Part shown: positions 56,214 through 64,000 of the stretch, in pieces
Layout: the number at the start of each line of letters is the position of its first letter
How positions within the stretch are numbered: position 1 is the first letter of the stretch
Assembly: GCF_029837695.1 (NCBI RefSeq)
Contig: NZ_JAOEEA010000003.1
Location: forward strand, 310,001-374,000
DNA: 64,000 nucleotides
Reading direction: 5' to 3'
Origin: Pseudomonas sp. GD04019
GTDB lineage: Bacteria; Pseudomonadota; Gammaproteobacteria; Pseudomonadales; Pseudomonadaceae
The notes under the pieces: model-generated
Databases searched by the model: none
Seen by the model: only the letters and a program-made list of their open reading frames with translations
What the model was told of the DNA's origin: nothing
Program-made: the position numbers and the translations under genes

Positions 56214-58871
56214 TCAAGTCGCCCCGCACTGAAAGACACAGTCACTCGGGATAGAACCCTCATGAACAAATGGTTGATAGTCTTGACTTTGTTCAACCTG
56301 CTCCTGAGTGAGAACAATATCAGAACGATCCAGTATGTAACTTGCATTTCTGAAAACCGTCATTTGATGCTCAATATGCATCTCAACAGACTCAACCGGA
56401 ACGTCCGGCCTATTAATTGCTTCGAATAACCTGGAAAGCTCATTCTCTGCGCGACTGCGCTCCGCCTCGATCTGCTTTACTTGTATTGGATCAGACATAT
56501 CCACTACAAATTCCCGACAACCTTTCCCAGCATTTCCGGTTAAGCATTTTAGGTGAAACTCACAGGGCTTGAGGTTGATGTCGCGAAAACAATGACCGAG
56601 GGGGCCATAATGAACAGTTTGCAGAGTGTTGTTGAGGTAGCCTTGGATATGCTCATCTGAAACATTAGTCCCAGACCAAGACTTGACCTTATTGGCTAGC
56701 TCACCAATGAACCTAGACTGCTCAGAGAGCATCAATTCACTTACTTTAGCGGCCCGCTCTCGTGGAGTCTGATGATCATAATGATCGCCTTGACTGTCAG
56801 TTCTACCCATCCATTTATTCACGATACTTGCAGCTAAGCCCGCGCGAAAAAGAGAATTGGTTTGCCAATGCCTTCCCTTGTGGCTTTGAAAAGACTTAAT
56901 CAGCTTCTCATCTGCAGCAATGCCATAGCGGAAGAACGCCGAGCGGGCAATATTGGTCGGCTTTATTACATGCAGTACAGCATGATAATCAAAGATGGAA
57001 GGTAAGTATTCATTATACACGCCACCCAGAGAGGCCGGAACCAAGAACAGGTAATCAGATACCTGCTGATTTATTCCAAAGGATGCAGAGCTTATTTGCA
57101 TCCCATCCGCCAAGAATTCTTCCTTAATATCCTCAACTAGCGCCGCAGAAACTCTAGAGTTAATTGAAACAAAAGAGCTCTCCACAGCATCAATAATACT
57201 GCTTTGATCAATTAGAAAGCCATACGCAGCACGATATCTAAGCTCTGATGGCAGAGGTGATGGTCTATAGAAATTTTTTCGCGCACTAGAAAGCTTTAAA
57301 AATGAGTAAAAGCTTCTCTCTGAATCGAGTGCCACTGAGGTCAGTGTCTTCTGGTTAAAAAACTCAGGGAATAACTGCTCAGCATCAAGCACAGGAATGT
57401 ACTTGGCTTTATCATATCCGCCACCCACAACCGTACGCACTGCAAGTAGGGCGTCCGCGCGACTTAGATAGACAGTTCGACGCCCGTGTAAAGAGGGCTC
57501 CCCGGTGAATGCAAAACATTCAAAGGATGACATGATCCAGAGTTTCAATTTATCTTTGAATGCGAAACGATCTTTAGACCCGTTCTTAGCCGGCTGACGG
57601 CCATGGAGGATTTCGAAAACCTCATCGTAAAGCAAAAAGCCGCGCCTTAACTCGACAAGCTCTTTGATGCGCTTCTTAAGATCCCTACCTTGCACATAGT
57701 GAGCGCATTTTTTCTTGCCTAATGGCTTAGAAATCAAATTGAAGCCATTGGCTCTATAGAATTTCAGAAGCGAAGCAGCAGACGTAGAACTCGAAGCAAC
57801 TGGTAGATATTCAGCAAGATTCTTCAGCTCAATCATTTCATCGTCTGAAACGCTTTTCAAAAGATGCAGACGAGATTTTGTGTCGGCGACATTCGAGCGG
57901 ACCTTGCAGTGCAACCTCTCGAGAGCGTTCTGCACTTCGGACTCAATTTTATTTGCTCTTGCGTGGAATCGCTCTTTCAACTCGTCAGCAAAGGAGCCGT
58001 TCTCAATGCTCAAAGCCCGAGCTCTGTAGGGCTGGCAAATATTATTGATGCTATCAACCGCATCGCTGAATGCAGACCGCCATATGGTAGGGACATATCT
58101 AGCAATGGGCTCAGACCCTTTTTCGGTCCAGACCCGGCAATACATTTCTCCGCCTATCTCAACCAAACAATTTTTGGGGAGACGAAGAATTTCACCTATT
58201 CTCAGACCCAATCCAAACTGAAAGACCTGAGTTAAAACTGCAAGATAATCAATTTGCGCTCTAAGGCTCCCATCCCACTGCGTCTTGATAGCCCATTTTA
58301 ACGCGATTATTGCCTTAATAAGCTCTGGAAGGGGCAGTTTGTCACCAGCCTCCAAGCGGCCATATTTATCTCTCTCCTCAAGGTCGTGTGCACCAATCAG
58401 ATCGAAGTTCTGCGGTGCCAACCCGGAGTCGAATAAGAAACGAACAAAGTAGTTAATCGCTCTACAAGGACCTGCGGGATATTTGTACCTCGACTGCAAA
58501 AAGCCAAAGGTGCGAAAGTAATAGTCCTGATCTAGGTCTACCAGGGAAGTGGAGCCTTGCGATACGAAATTTTTAATGGGTGAAATCAAATCGCGCACGC
58601 GCGAGAAAGAAACTTGCTTGCTTGAGGCTCGTCTTTCCCATAAATAATTTACAATAAAGACCTTATTCAATAGCGTCAGCTCTTGGCTGCATGAGCCTCT
58701 AGCAAATAAGTTTAATTTTTCCCGCCCCTTATATCTCCAAACATCCTCCTGCCAGGTAGAGCCTTTAAAGACAACAAGCTTTGAAAATTGCACCTCAGCA
58801 CTGCTTGCAAGTTTCTTTAGCTTTAGCAGCAACTCTTCATGCAGGATATCTCTAACCACTTTAACCTGCAT
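56214..58871 (-). CDS. Large tyrosine recombinase (885 aa)
   Basis: Core recombinase residues can be seen: box I Arg in GLGLRIGEILRLPKNC, and box II around SHKGRHWQTNSLFRAGLAAS. The likely nucleophile Tyr follows in GDHYDHQTPRER. Long N-terminal and C-terminal regions surround the core, with several Cys and His late in the protein (HYGPLGHCFRDINLKPCEFH, GNAGKGCREF) that may bind zinc. It is third in an operon of overlapping recombinase genes. The size recalls GmtZ or an enlarged TnpB. Confidence 0.82.
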   Translation of the reverse strand: MQVKVVRDILHEELLLKLKKLASSAEVQFSKLVVFKGSTWQEDVWRYKGREKLNLFARGSCSQELTLLNKVFIVNYLWERRASSKQVSFSRVRDLISPIKNFVSQGSTSLVDLDQDYYFRTFGFLQSRYKYPAGPCRAINYFVRFLFDSGLAPQNFDLIGAHDLEERDKYGRLEAGDKLPLPELIKAIIALKWAIKTQWDGSLRAQIDYLAVLTQVFQFGLGLRIGEILRLPKNCLVEIGGEMYCRVWTEKGSEPIARYVPTIWRSAFSDAVDSINNICQPYRARALSIENGSFADELKERFHARANKIESEVQNALERLHCKVRSNVADTKSRLHLLKSVSDDEMIELKNLAEYLPVASSSTSAASLLKFYRANGFNLISKPLGKKKCAHYVQGRDLKKRIKELVELRRGFLLYDEVFEILHGRQPAKNGSKDRFAFKDKLKLWIMSSFECFAFTGEPSLHGRRTVYLSRADALLAVRTVVGGGYDKAKYIPVLDAEQLFPEFFNQKTLTSVALDSERSFYSFLKLSSARKNFYRPSPLPSELRYRAAYGFLIDQSSIIDAVESSFVSINSRVSAALVEDIKEEFLADGMQISSASFGINQQVSDYLFLVPASLGGVYNEYLPSIFDYHAVLHVIKPTNIARSAFFRYGIAADEKLIKSFQSHKGRHWQTNSLFRAGLAASIVNKWMGRTDSQGDHYDHQTPRERAAKVSELMLSEQSRFIGELANKVKSWSGTNVSDEHIQGYLNNTLQTVHYGPLGHCFRDINLKPCEFHLKCLTGNAGKGCREFVVDMSDPIQVKQIEAERSRAENELSRLFEAINRPDVPVESVEMHIEHQMTVFRNASYILDRSDIVLTQEQVEQSQDYQPFVHEGSIPSDCVFQCGAT

Positions 58872-60475
58872 TAGAATTCCTTAGAATTAATCAGCAAAAC
58901 TTCATTGCCTTCTGAATACGCTATGGCGGCATGACAACCGGCAATTGCCTGGTCAATTACTGACACGACATTGGCTGTACTAATCATAAGTAATTGTTCC
59001 TTTCTCTCTATTAGTCCCTCCAATGCGGCCTCATGCGCTACAGTACTTTTGTTCGGACAAAATCTACTGCAGGAGTAGCAAGTAATGGCTGGCTCCTCAA
59101 AGCAAATCGACTTTGATGCACACTTCCCAATAACATTGAAATTTCTGGGCTCACAAACCTGGCTATATACATTACCCTTGAGCTCACCTTCCTTCATCCA
59201 TGCAGCCGTAAAGTGTTTCTGCTCAATGCGGTTCAGCGTCGCAGCCTCAAGAATTTCCCACATTTCGTGAGTAAAGCGAAAATAATGCTTAATACTACTT
59301 GTGCCTTCATGATCCAAAAGATCAGCTACTTCTTCAGGGGTGCAACCAGACATAACAGCCTGGGTCCCTACCGTGTATCGAAATCTATAAGCACACAAGT
59401 TGAATCTCTTACCGGTTCTAGGCGACAGAGGCAGTCTATGCTCATTACCCCAAAGCATATAATTAATTCGGCATGAAGATTTATGATACTGCACGGACAT
59501 CTTCGCTTCATCCGCGAAATAATCACTCGAAATTCTCTCGTCATCTTCCCAATAGTGACTCCCTCGGGAATTACCGTCGGCCTCTAGATCTATAGCCTTA
59601 GGCGAAATAAATATGGGTAACTCCCCAGGATCGAAACCAATCGGGGTATCGGAAGAATTAATATAAAATTCTAGTAGATTGGCTGTTCTTTCTGAGAGAA
59701 GCCTGGAGCTGAACTTACTTCTTCTTTTAGCAGATCGCTGTTTCACACGCGGAACGTTCAAGTATCGAACGCCAGTTACAACGTCTTTGATGAAGTCTTT
59801 TCGCTTCAGCATAGAAAGCTGAATAGGCCTCAAGCCGAAACACAAACAGAGGTCCAAGATCAGACGAAAAGCTAGCGGGAGCGATTCGTTGTCTACTTGA
59901 GCAGATAGTATGGTGATCTCTTCTTTGCTAAATGGACCTCTTTCCTCATCCATCATAAAGAGAGACAAATACGAATTTTTTCTTCCCGAGTAGTCACGAA
60001 GCCTCATAAAATCTTCGTACTTATCTAGACACAACCATTCATATTCATGCAAGAGAGCGAACCGCAAGAATTCTTTGCAAGTCGAAATAAACTGCTGCCT
60101 ATGTCTTCCGTTTAACGCAGAAACCTCATCAAGGAAGTCATTTAGACTAGTCCCTCTAGTCAACTCTTTAGCAAGCCTGTCGATGAATTTGAATTTATGC
60201 CGGACAGTTGAAGAAAGATTCCGCTCTAAAATATATCGCAAATAGCTTGCAACGATTCCCTTTAAGTCATAATCCAGATAATTTATATACTCAGACCTGA
60301 GATATGTGAACTCACTAGTATCATCGGGAACTATTATTACGTTTCGAAAGTCACCCTTAGAATCAAGTAGCTCAACTCGGTAACCTAGACGACTGCTTAC
60401 GAATCTCTCATTCTCTTGGATATCTGAAATAATTTCAGCAGTAGGTGAAAGGCGTACATCCTTAGCTGAAATCAT
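58871..60475 (-). CDS. Tyrosine recombinase (534 aa)
   Basis: Visible motifs are box I CFGLRPIQLSMLKRKDF and box II AYRFRYTVGTQAVMSGCTPE, then LLDHEGTSSIKHYFRF with the probable catalytic Tyr. Near the C-terminus a Cys-rich segment (ITCYSCSRFCPN) looks like a zinc site. Its ATG overlaps the first recombinase stop (ATGA) and its stop shares one base with the next gene. Confidence 0.85.
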   Translation of the reverse strand: MISAKDVRLSPTAEIISDIQENERFVSSRLGYRVELLDSKGDFRNVIIVPDDTSEFTYLRSEYINYLDYDLKGIVASYLRYILERNLSSTVRHKFKFIDRLAKELTRGTSLNDFLDEVSALNGRHRQQFISTCKEFLRFALLHEYEWLCLDKYEDFMRLRDYSGRKNSYLSLFMMDEERGPFSKEEITILSAQVDNESLPLAFRLILDLCLCFGLRPIQLSMLKRKDFIKDVVTGVRYLNVPRVKQRSAKRRSKFSSRLLSERTANLLEFYINSSDTPIGFDPGELPIFISPKAIDLEADGNSRGSHYWEDDERISSDYFADEAKMSVQYHKSSCRINYMLWGNEHRLPLSPRTGKRFNLCAYRFRYTVGTQAVMSGCTPEEVADLLDHEGTSSIKHYFRFTHEMWEILEAATLNRIEQKHFTAAWMKEGELKGNVYSQVCEPRNFNVIGKCASKSICFEEPAITCYSCSRFCPNKSTVAHEAALEGLIERKEQLLMISTANVVSVIDQAIAGCHAAIAYSEGNEVLLINSKEF

Positions 60476-61701
60476 TGCTTATTTTCCTGCGAACGAAGTA
60501 TCTCCTCCTGTAGAAGAACTTGCAGGCCTGCAACTTTGGCTTGTATTGACCCTCTAGAATAACGGTCAGGCATATCACTGTTTCTAGCCCAGCCTCCCGC
60601 TGCCTCCTGAATAGGCGCCTTCATTATCTTGCGGCTTAATCCACTAGCTCCTTTGAATTTCTTATCCAGCGCTTGATTCAGAAGATCATGAAATGTGTTA
60701 CGTAGGCGGTGGGGGCTTAACAATCCAGAAAACTCAGGGTGCCGCAGGATAAGTTCATTCAATATCGAGTTTGGCGTTTGGACCGACAATGGATTTCCAT
60801 CACGGCATGAAAGAAATAAATAGCTAGATCTCTGCCAGCCTTCGAACTCTTTTCTTACATGGACTATGTAATGCTCAATCAGGGATGCGAAATCATCGTG
60901 TAACTCAACTTGCCGACCATAGGTTTTTACGGACGGAGACTCTGCGCGCGGATAGTTGATTACATCAGTGTTCTTCAATATATCGAAATACTTCCTCCTA
61001 CCCGTAAGCTGAAAATCGTTCAGCTTTAATAGTAGCGTCTCACCCTTTCTATTCCCCGCAAGCATCAGAAGCAGCAGAAATATATAGTTCCGCCACTTCA
61101 CCTTTGACGACTTCCAAGGATTACTCTTATTACTATAATCAGGGTCGATGATAGTTATGAACTTCACCTGCAGCTCAGGAGTAAGGCCAATCTTGTCTTT
61201 CCTGTCGCCCTTGTAAGGAGACTTAAGGTACAGCTTAAATCCTGCGTCCATTCGTTCATATAAACGCTTTGCTGCCTTTAGCTGCTGTATATTTCGCGAA
61301 TACTGCCCCTCGTAAAAGAGCCAAAGGTATTCTAAAAATTTTCTTGCTCCCCGCATTCTAGCGCTATACCAGTTCTCGCCCACTCGCTCCCCGGATTGTA
61401 GGCCGTATCCACAATATGAGGAGAATGACTCAATCTCACCGATAGTGAACGGCACAAGATCCACTATCCGCTGAATCAAATTAATATTCTTGCTCTCGCA
61501 GAACCTATACAGGGCCAGAATTGAATTCTGGTCCACCCTTATTGTGTTAGGTTTCGCACCATTATCGAATCGTTGTAGTGCATATGCTCCGGCAAATAGA
61601 TCAATTTGATCGTTTTCAGCCACGAGCTGGAGTTTGAGCCCACCTAACTTAGTGAACTCAACTTGGACTAATGAATATCGAGAGGGCTTCAAATGACACA
61701 C
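60472..61701 (-). CDS. Tyrosine recombinase (409 aa), first gene of the trio
   Basis: Catalytic motifs are box I LMLAGNRKGETLLLKLNDF, box II SPHRLRNTFHDLLNQAL, and GGWARNSDMPDRYSRGS with the Tyr nucleophile. The start is probably GTG at 61701. It reads away from the HU gene, from the right island end inward, as expected for an integrase beside its attachment site. It is co-transcribed with two further recombinases and the coiled-coil protein. Confidence 0.87.
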   Translation of the reverse strand: MCHLKPSRYSLVQVEFTKLGGLKLQLVAENDQIDLFAGAYALQRFDNGAKPNTIRVDQNSILALYRFCESKNINLIQRIVDLVPFTIGEIESFSSYCGYGLQSGERVGENWYSARMRGARKFLEYLWLFYEGQYSRNIQQLKAAKRLYERMDAGFKLYLKSPYKGDRKDKIGLTPELQVKFITIIDPDYSNKSNPWKSSKVKWRNYIFLLLLMLAGNRKGETLLLKLNDFQLTGRRKYFDILKNTDVINYPRAESPSVKTYGRQVELHDDFASLIEHYIVHVRKEFEGWQRSSYLFLSCRDGNPLSVQTPNSILNELILRHPEFSGLLSPHRLRNTFHDLLNQALDKKFKGASGLSRKIMKAPIQEAAGGWARNSDMPDRYSRGSIQAKVAGLQVLLQEEILRSQENKQ

Positions 61702-61751
61702 CGCACAAGAACGAGCGCGGCAGCCTAGAGGCAGCTAGATGAGGAGTCAAT

Positions 61752-61844
61752 AATGAAACGAATTAACAGCTATACGATCATTTTTTCCGAGATGAAAAAA
61801 ATGAAACACGTTTCAAGCCGCTGTAGAGAATGCATAAAATGAAA
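61752..61844 (-). repeat. Right subterminal recombinase-site-like repeats
   Basis: AAAAAATGAAAC (61796-61807) and ATAAAATGAAA (61834-61844) are exact reverse complements of motifs at the left end (18965 and 19044). A shorter AATGAAACG lies at 61752-61760. The first is extended to the palindrome TGAAACACGTTTCA (61802-61815). Confidence 0.5.
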
Positions 61845-61864
61845 AGCCCCGACTAGCGGGGCTT
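61844..61864 (-). terminator. Terminator of the HU gene supplied by the island
   Basis: The stem AAGCCCCG/CGGGGCTT with a five-base loop is followed on the minus strand by a T tract. It lies 38 bases past the HU stop. It differs from the GC-rich hairpin left at the other island end. Confidence 0.85.
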
Positions 61865-61901
61865 ACAGAGAGTTATCCACAGAAAATGAGATAATCTCTA
61901 T

Positions 61902-62174
61902 TTAATTCACCGCATCGCGCAGGGACTTGCCCGGCTTGAAGGCAACGGTGTTGCTGGCTTTGATCTTGACCGGGGCGCCGGTCTGCGGGTTCTTGCCGGT
62001 ACGGGCACCGCGGTGACGCTGGAGGAAGGTACCGAAACCGACCAGGGTAACGCTGTCCTTGCGGTTCAGCGCGCCGGTGATTTCTTCGAGCACGGCGTTG
62101 AGTACGCGGTTGGCCTGGTCTTTGGTCAGATCAGCCTTCTCGGCAATGGCCGCGGCGAGTTCAGGTTTGCGCAT
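61902..62174 (-). CDS. hupB: DNA-binding protein HU (island target gene)
   Basis: This 90-aa protein is a typical HU: MRKPELAAAIAEKADLTKDQ, the LVGFGTFLQRHRGARTGKNP arm and ASNTVAFKPGKSLRDAVN at the end. It compacts and bends DNA. Its last codons and terminator appear to come from the integrated island. The start ATG is chosen by homology; a longer frame upstream is non-coding. Confidence 0.95.
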   Translation of the reverse strand: MRKPELAAAIAEKADLTKDQANRVLNAVLEEITGALNRKDSVTLVGFGTFLQRHRGARTGKNPQTGAPVKIKASNTVAFKPGKSLRDAVN

Positions 62175-62409
62175 AGATGCCTCTTTGACTGTTTGTTGTT
62201 GTTGTGTGTCCGAGCTGTCCTTCCAGAACAGCGCCAAAGGCGCCGCAACGGCTCTGCGCTGCGGCAGACTCGGGGAGAATGGCACGCCATCCGGGACTGC
62301 GCCAGTGCTGCCGGGCAGTTTGCCCGGCGGCGAATATGGCGAAGCAGACAGAACATCCGCTATTTCCGCCAGAAGCTGATCGTTGCTCCGAATTTTCCGC
62401 AGAAACGCG

Positions 62410-62433
62410 AACGGCGGCCCTGGGGCCGCCGTT
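62410..62433 (-). terminator. Terminator after rubA
   Basis: ACGGCGGCCC and GGCCGCCGT form a strong hairpin just past the rubredoxin stop, with a modest T-rich stretch on the minus strand. Confidence 0.7.
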
Positions 62434-62454
62434 CGGGCGTATCGAGCAGGGCGA

Positions 62455-62622
62455 TCAGCCGATCTCGATCATCTCGAAATCGGCCTTGCCCACGCCGCAG
62501 TCCGGGCACAGCCAGTCGGCCGGCACGTCTTCCCAGCGGGTACCGGCGGCGATGCCGTCATCGGGCCAGCCCTGGCTCTCGTCATAGATCAGGCCACAGA
62601 CCACACATTGCCACTTCTTCAT
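62455..62622 (-). CDS. rubA: Rubredoxin
   Basis: This 55-aa protein has the two iron-binding knuckles [10 protein letters not shown] and [12 protein letters not shown] and starts [10 protein letters not shown]. It carries electrons, in Pseudomonas often to alkane hydroxylases. P. aeruginosa has two rubredoxins and a rubredoxin reductase between HU and ubiC. Here only one rubredoxin is seen and no reductase. Confidence 0.95.
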   Translation of the reverse strand: MKKWQCVVCGLIYDESQGWPDDGIAAGTRWEDVPADWLCPDCGVGKADFEMIEIG

Positions 62623-62852
62623 GCTCTACCTCATCGCGGGCCGTCTCTGGCGGACGTTGCCCTGGTCAAAAAAGCGTCGGGAACGGTTTTTGACGTCGCC
62701 CTTGGGCGACGGCCCGATGGGCGGCCGCCAAAGATGGCGGGCCACAAAAAATCAACAGGCTTTGTACTGACATGCAGGCCTGCGCGCAAGTGCCTGGCGA
62801 TGGCGCTCGTCGTGTTAAGCTCGCCGCCTTCCCGGTAGCCGAAGCCGTTGTC

Positions 62853-63401
62853 GTGCCCTCCTCCGCCCTCGCCCACCCGCCCCGCTGGCTCAACGCCGGC
62901 CAGTTGCATCCTGCCCCCGCACCGCTGCTGCGCGACTGGCTGTTCGGCCAAGGCTCGCTGACCCGCCGCCTCACCGCCCTGAGTGCCGGGCGCTTCGCCG
63001 TGCAGCCGCTGCAGCAGGGCTGGCAGGTGTTGCGCGCCGACGAGTGCAACGCCCTGCAGGTGCCGGCCGGCAGCATGGGCTGGGTGCGCGAGGTGTTCCT
63101 GCTCGGCGCCGGCCAGCCCTGGGTATTCGCCCGCAGCGTGGCGCCGCGCGCCGCCCTGGAAGGCTCCGGCTTCGAGTTGGGCAAACTGGGTAGCCGCTCT
63201 CTCGGCGAGCTGCTGTTCAGCGACCGCGCCTTCGTCCGCGGCGAGCTGCAGGTGTGTCGCTACCCCGCGGCCTGGCTGCCGGCCGAGGCACGCGCCGAGC
63301 AGCTCTGGGGACGCCGTTCCTGCTTCCGTCGCGACGGCCTCGGCGTGCTGGTGGCCGAAGTATTCCTGCCGGCGTTCTGGGACCAGGCCGCGCAGAACTA
63401 G
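62853..63401 (+). CDS. ubiC: Chorismate pyruvate-lyase
   Basis: This protein of about 182 aa converts chorismate to 4-hydroxybenzoate, the first step of ubiquinone synthesis. [39 protein letters not shown] and the closing [20 protein letters not shown] are typical. The GTG at 62853 gives the usual length; an ATG at 62772 is in frame but adds 27 unsupported residues. It is followed by ubiA. Confidence 0.92.
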   Translation: MPSSALAHPPRWLNAGQLHPAPAPLLRDWLFGQGSLTRRLTALSAGRFAVQPLQQGWQVLRADECNALQVPAGSMGWVREVFLLGAGQPWVFARSVAPRAALEGSGFELGKLGSRSLGELLFSDRAFVRGELQVCRYPAAWLPAEARAEQLWGRRSCFRRDGLGVLVAEVFLPAFWDQAAQN

Positions 63402-63468
63402 ACGCCGCCCTCGCTCCTGGCCCGGTCGCTGCTCGTATAATCGGCGCACCTGGCCCGGAGACCCACCG

Positions 63469-64000
63469 ATGTACCAATCCTTCCTGCTCGCCCTGAACCG
63501 CCTGCATCCGCGTACCTGGGACTTCGTCCAGCTGATGCGCCTGGAGAAGCCGATCGGTATCTACCTGCTGCTGTGGCCGACCCTGTGGGCCCTGTGGGTG
63601 GCGAGCAAGGGCGTGCCGGACTTTGGCCTGCTGCTGATCTTCGTGTTCGGCACCCTGTTCATGCGCGCCGCCGGCTGCGTGATCAACGACTACGCCGACC
63701 GCGACTTCGACGGCCATGTGGCACGCACCAAGGCACGCCCTCTGGCCGATGGTCGGGTGACGCCGCGCGAGGCGCTGATCCTGTTCGCCGTGCTGGTGGG
63801 CCTGAGCTTCATCCTGGTGCTGTTCACCAACCTCACCACCATCCTGCTGTCGTTCGGCGGCCTGGCCCTGGCGGCCTGCTACCCCTTCATGAAGCGCTAC
63901 ACCTACTACCCGCAGGTGGTGCTCGGTGCGGCCTTCTCCTGGGGCATGCCGATGGCCTTCAGCGCCGTCACCGGCGAGCTGCCGCCGGCCGAGGCCTGGC
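63469..64000 (+). CDS. ubiA: 4-hydroxybenzoate octaprenyltransferase, 3' part beyond window
   Basis: The first 177 codons are present. The start [20 protein letters not shown], the first Asp-rich motif [20 protein letters not shown] and several transmembrane helices identify UbiA. It attaches the polyprenyl chain to 4-hydroxybenzoate in the inner membrane, using the product of the adjacent ubiC. The gene continues past the right edge. Confidence 0.96.
   Translation, partial: MYQSFLLALNRLHPRTWDFVQLMRLEKPIGIYLLLWPTLWALWVASKGVPDFGLLLIFVFGTLFMRAAGCVINDYADRDFDGHVARTKARPLADGRVTPREALILFAVLVGLSFILVLFTNLTTILLSFGGLALAACYPFMKRYTYYPQVVLGAAFSWGMPMAFSAVTGELPPAEAW

Overview
The window is a Pseudomonas chromosome segment interrupted by a large composite genomic island. 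The outer parts follow the gene order I remember from P. aeruginosa around PA5330-PA5358. The left part runs DUF4124 protein, pyrE, crc, a DUF808 protein, a DUF4870 protein, rph, yicC, gmk, rpoZ, spoT, ridA, a lipoprotein, a 17-residue-repeat protein, a short-chain dehydrogenase, exbB-exbD-tonB, oxyR, recG, an HDOD protein, a small exported protein and an SCP2-like protein. The right part is the HU gene, rubA, ubiC and ubiA. These parts are GC-rich, tightly packed and typical of Pseudomonas. Much of the island is richer in AT.

The island spans about 18.95-61.90 kb and sits in the 3' end of the HU gene. The last six HU codons and stop (LKDAVN-stop) and an HU-type terminator hairpin remain at the left junction. 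At the right junction the island supplies a replacement end (LRDAVN-stop) and its own terminator. Both ends carry inverted copies of a TTTCATTTT motif. Next to the HU gene lies an overlapping operon of three tyrosine recombinases (409, 534 and 885 aa) and a small coiled-coil protein. It resembles Tn554 TnpABC or the gamma-mobile-trio modules and is the likely mobility machinery.

From left to right the island holds: (1) an atypical response regulator and a broken one; (2) chromate resistance (chrB, chrA, a chimeric SOD/MFS remnant) behind a Tn501/Tn1721-type inverted repeat; (3) a Tn21-type end with a resolvase and an uncharacterised coupled operon, a cupin gene and a HepT/MntA toxin-antitoxin pair; (4) a Tn21-like mer operon whose merA is cut by a 6.25-kb Tn5563-like transposon carrying merR-merT-merP, a PIN/RHH toxin-antitoxin pair, tnpR and a tnpA with an amber codon; (5) an AraC regulator, a DUF417 (RclC-like) membrane protein and a solitary sdhC; (6) a 9-kb redox block (msrA, msrB, GST, corA, quinone oxidoreductase, HbpS-like, DUF1330, thioredoxin-like, sulfite-oxidase-like plus flavin reductase, glutaredoxin, DUF427) with at least two decayed genes; (7) an IS21 remnant joined to the 5' end of an rsmN/csrA-type gene; (8) a SRAP-like gene, a Panacea toxin-antitoxin pair and an MvaT-type silencer; (9) a compact operon of a winged-helix-like protein, an SF2 helicase and a CysQ-like phosphatase, divergent from a small controller-type XRE regulator.

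The best candidate for an undescribed system is item 9. A helicase, a nucleotidase-like enzyme and an accessory protein sit beside the recombinases, with a restriction-modification style controller gene and repeated operator-like sites between the divergent genes. This looks like defence cargo, but its function is inferred from layout and motifs only. All family and locus names come from reading motifs, without database searches.
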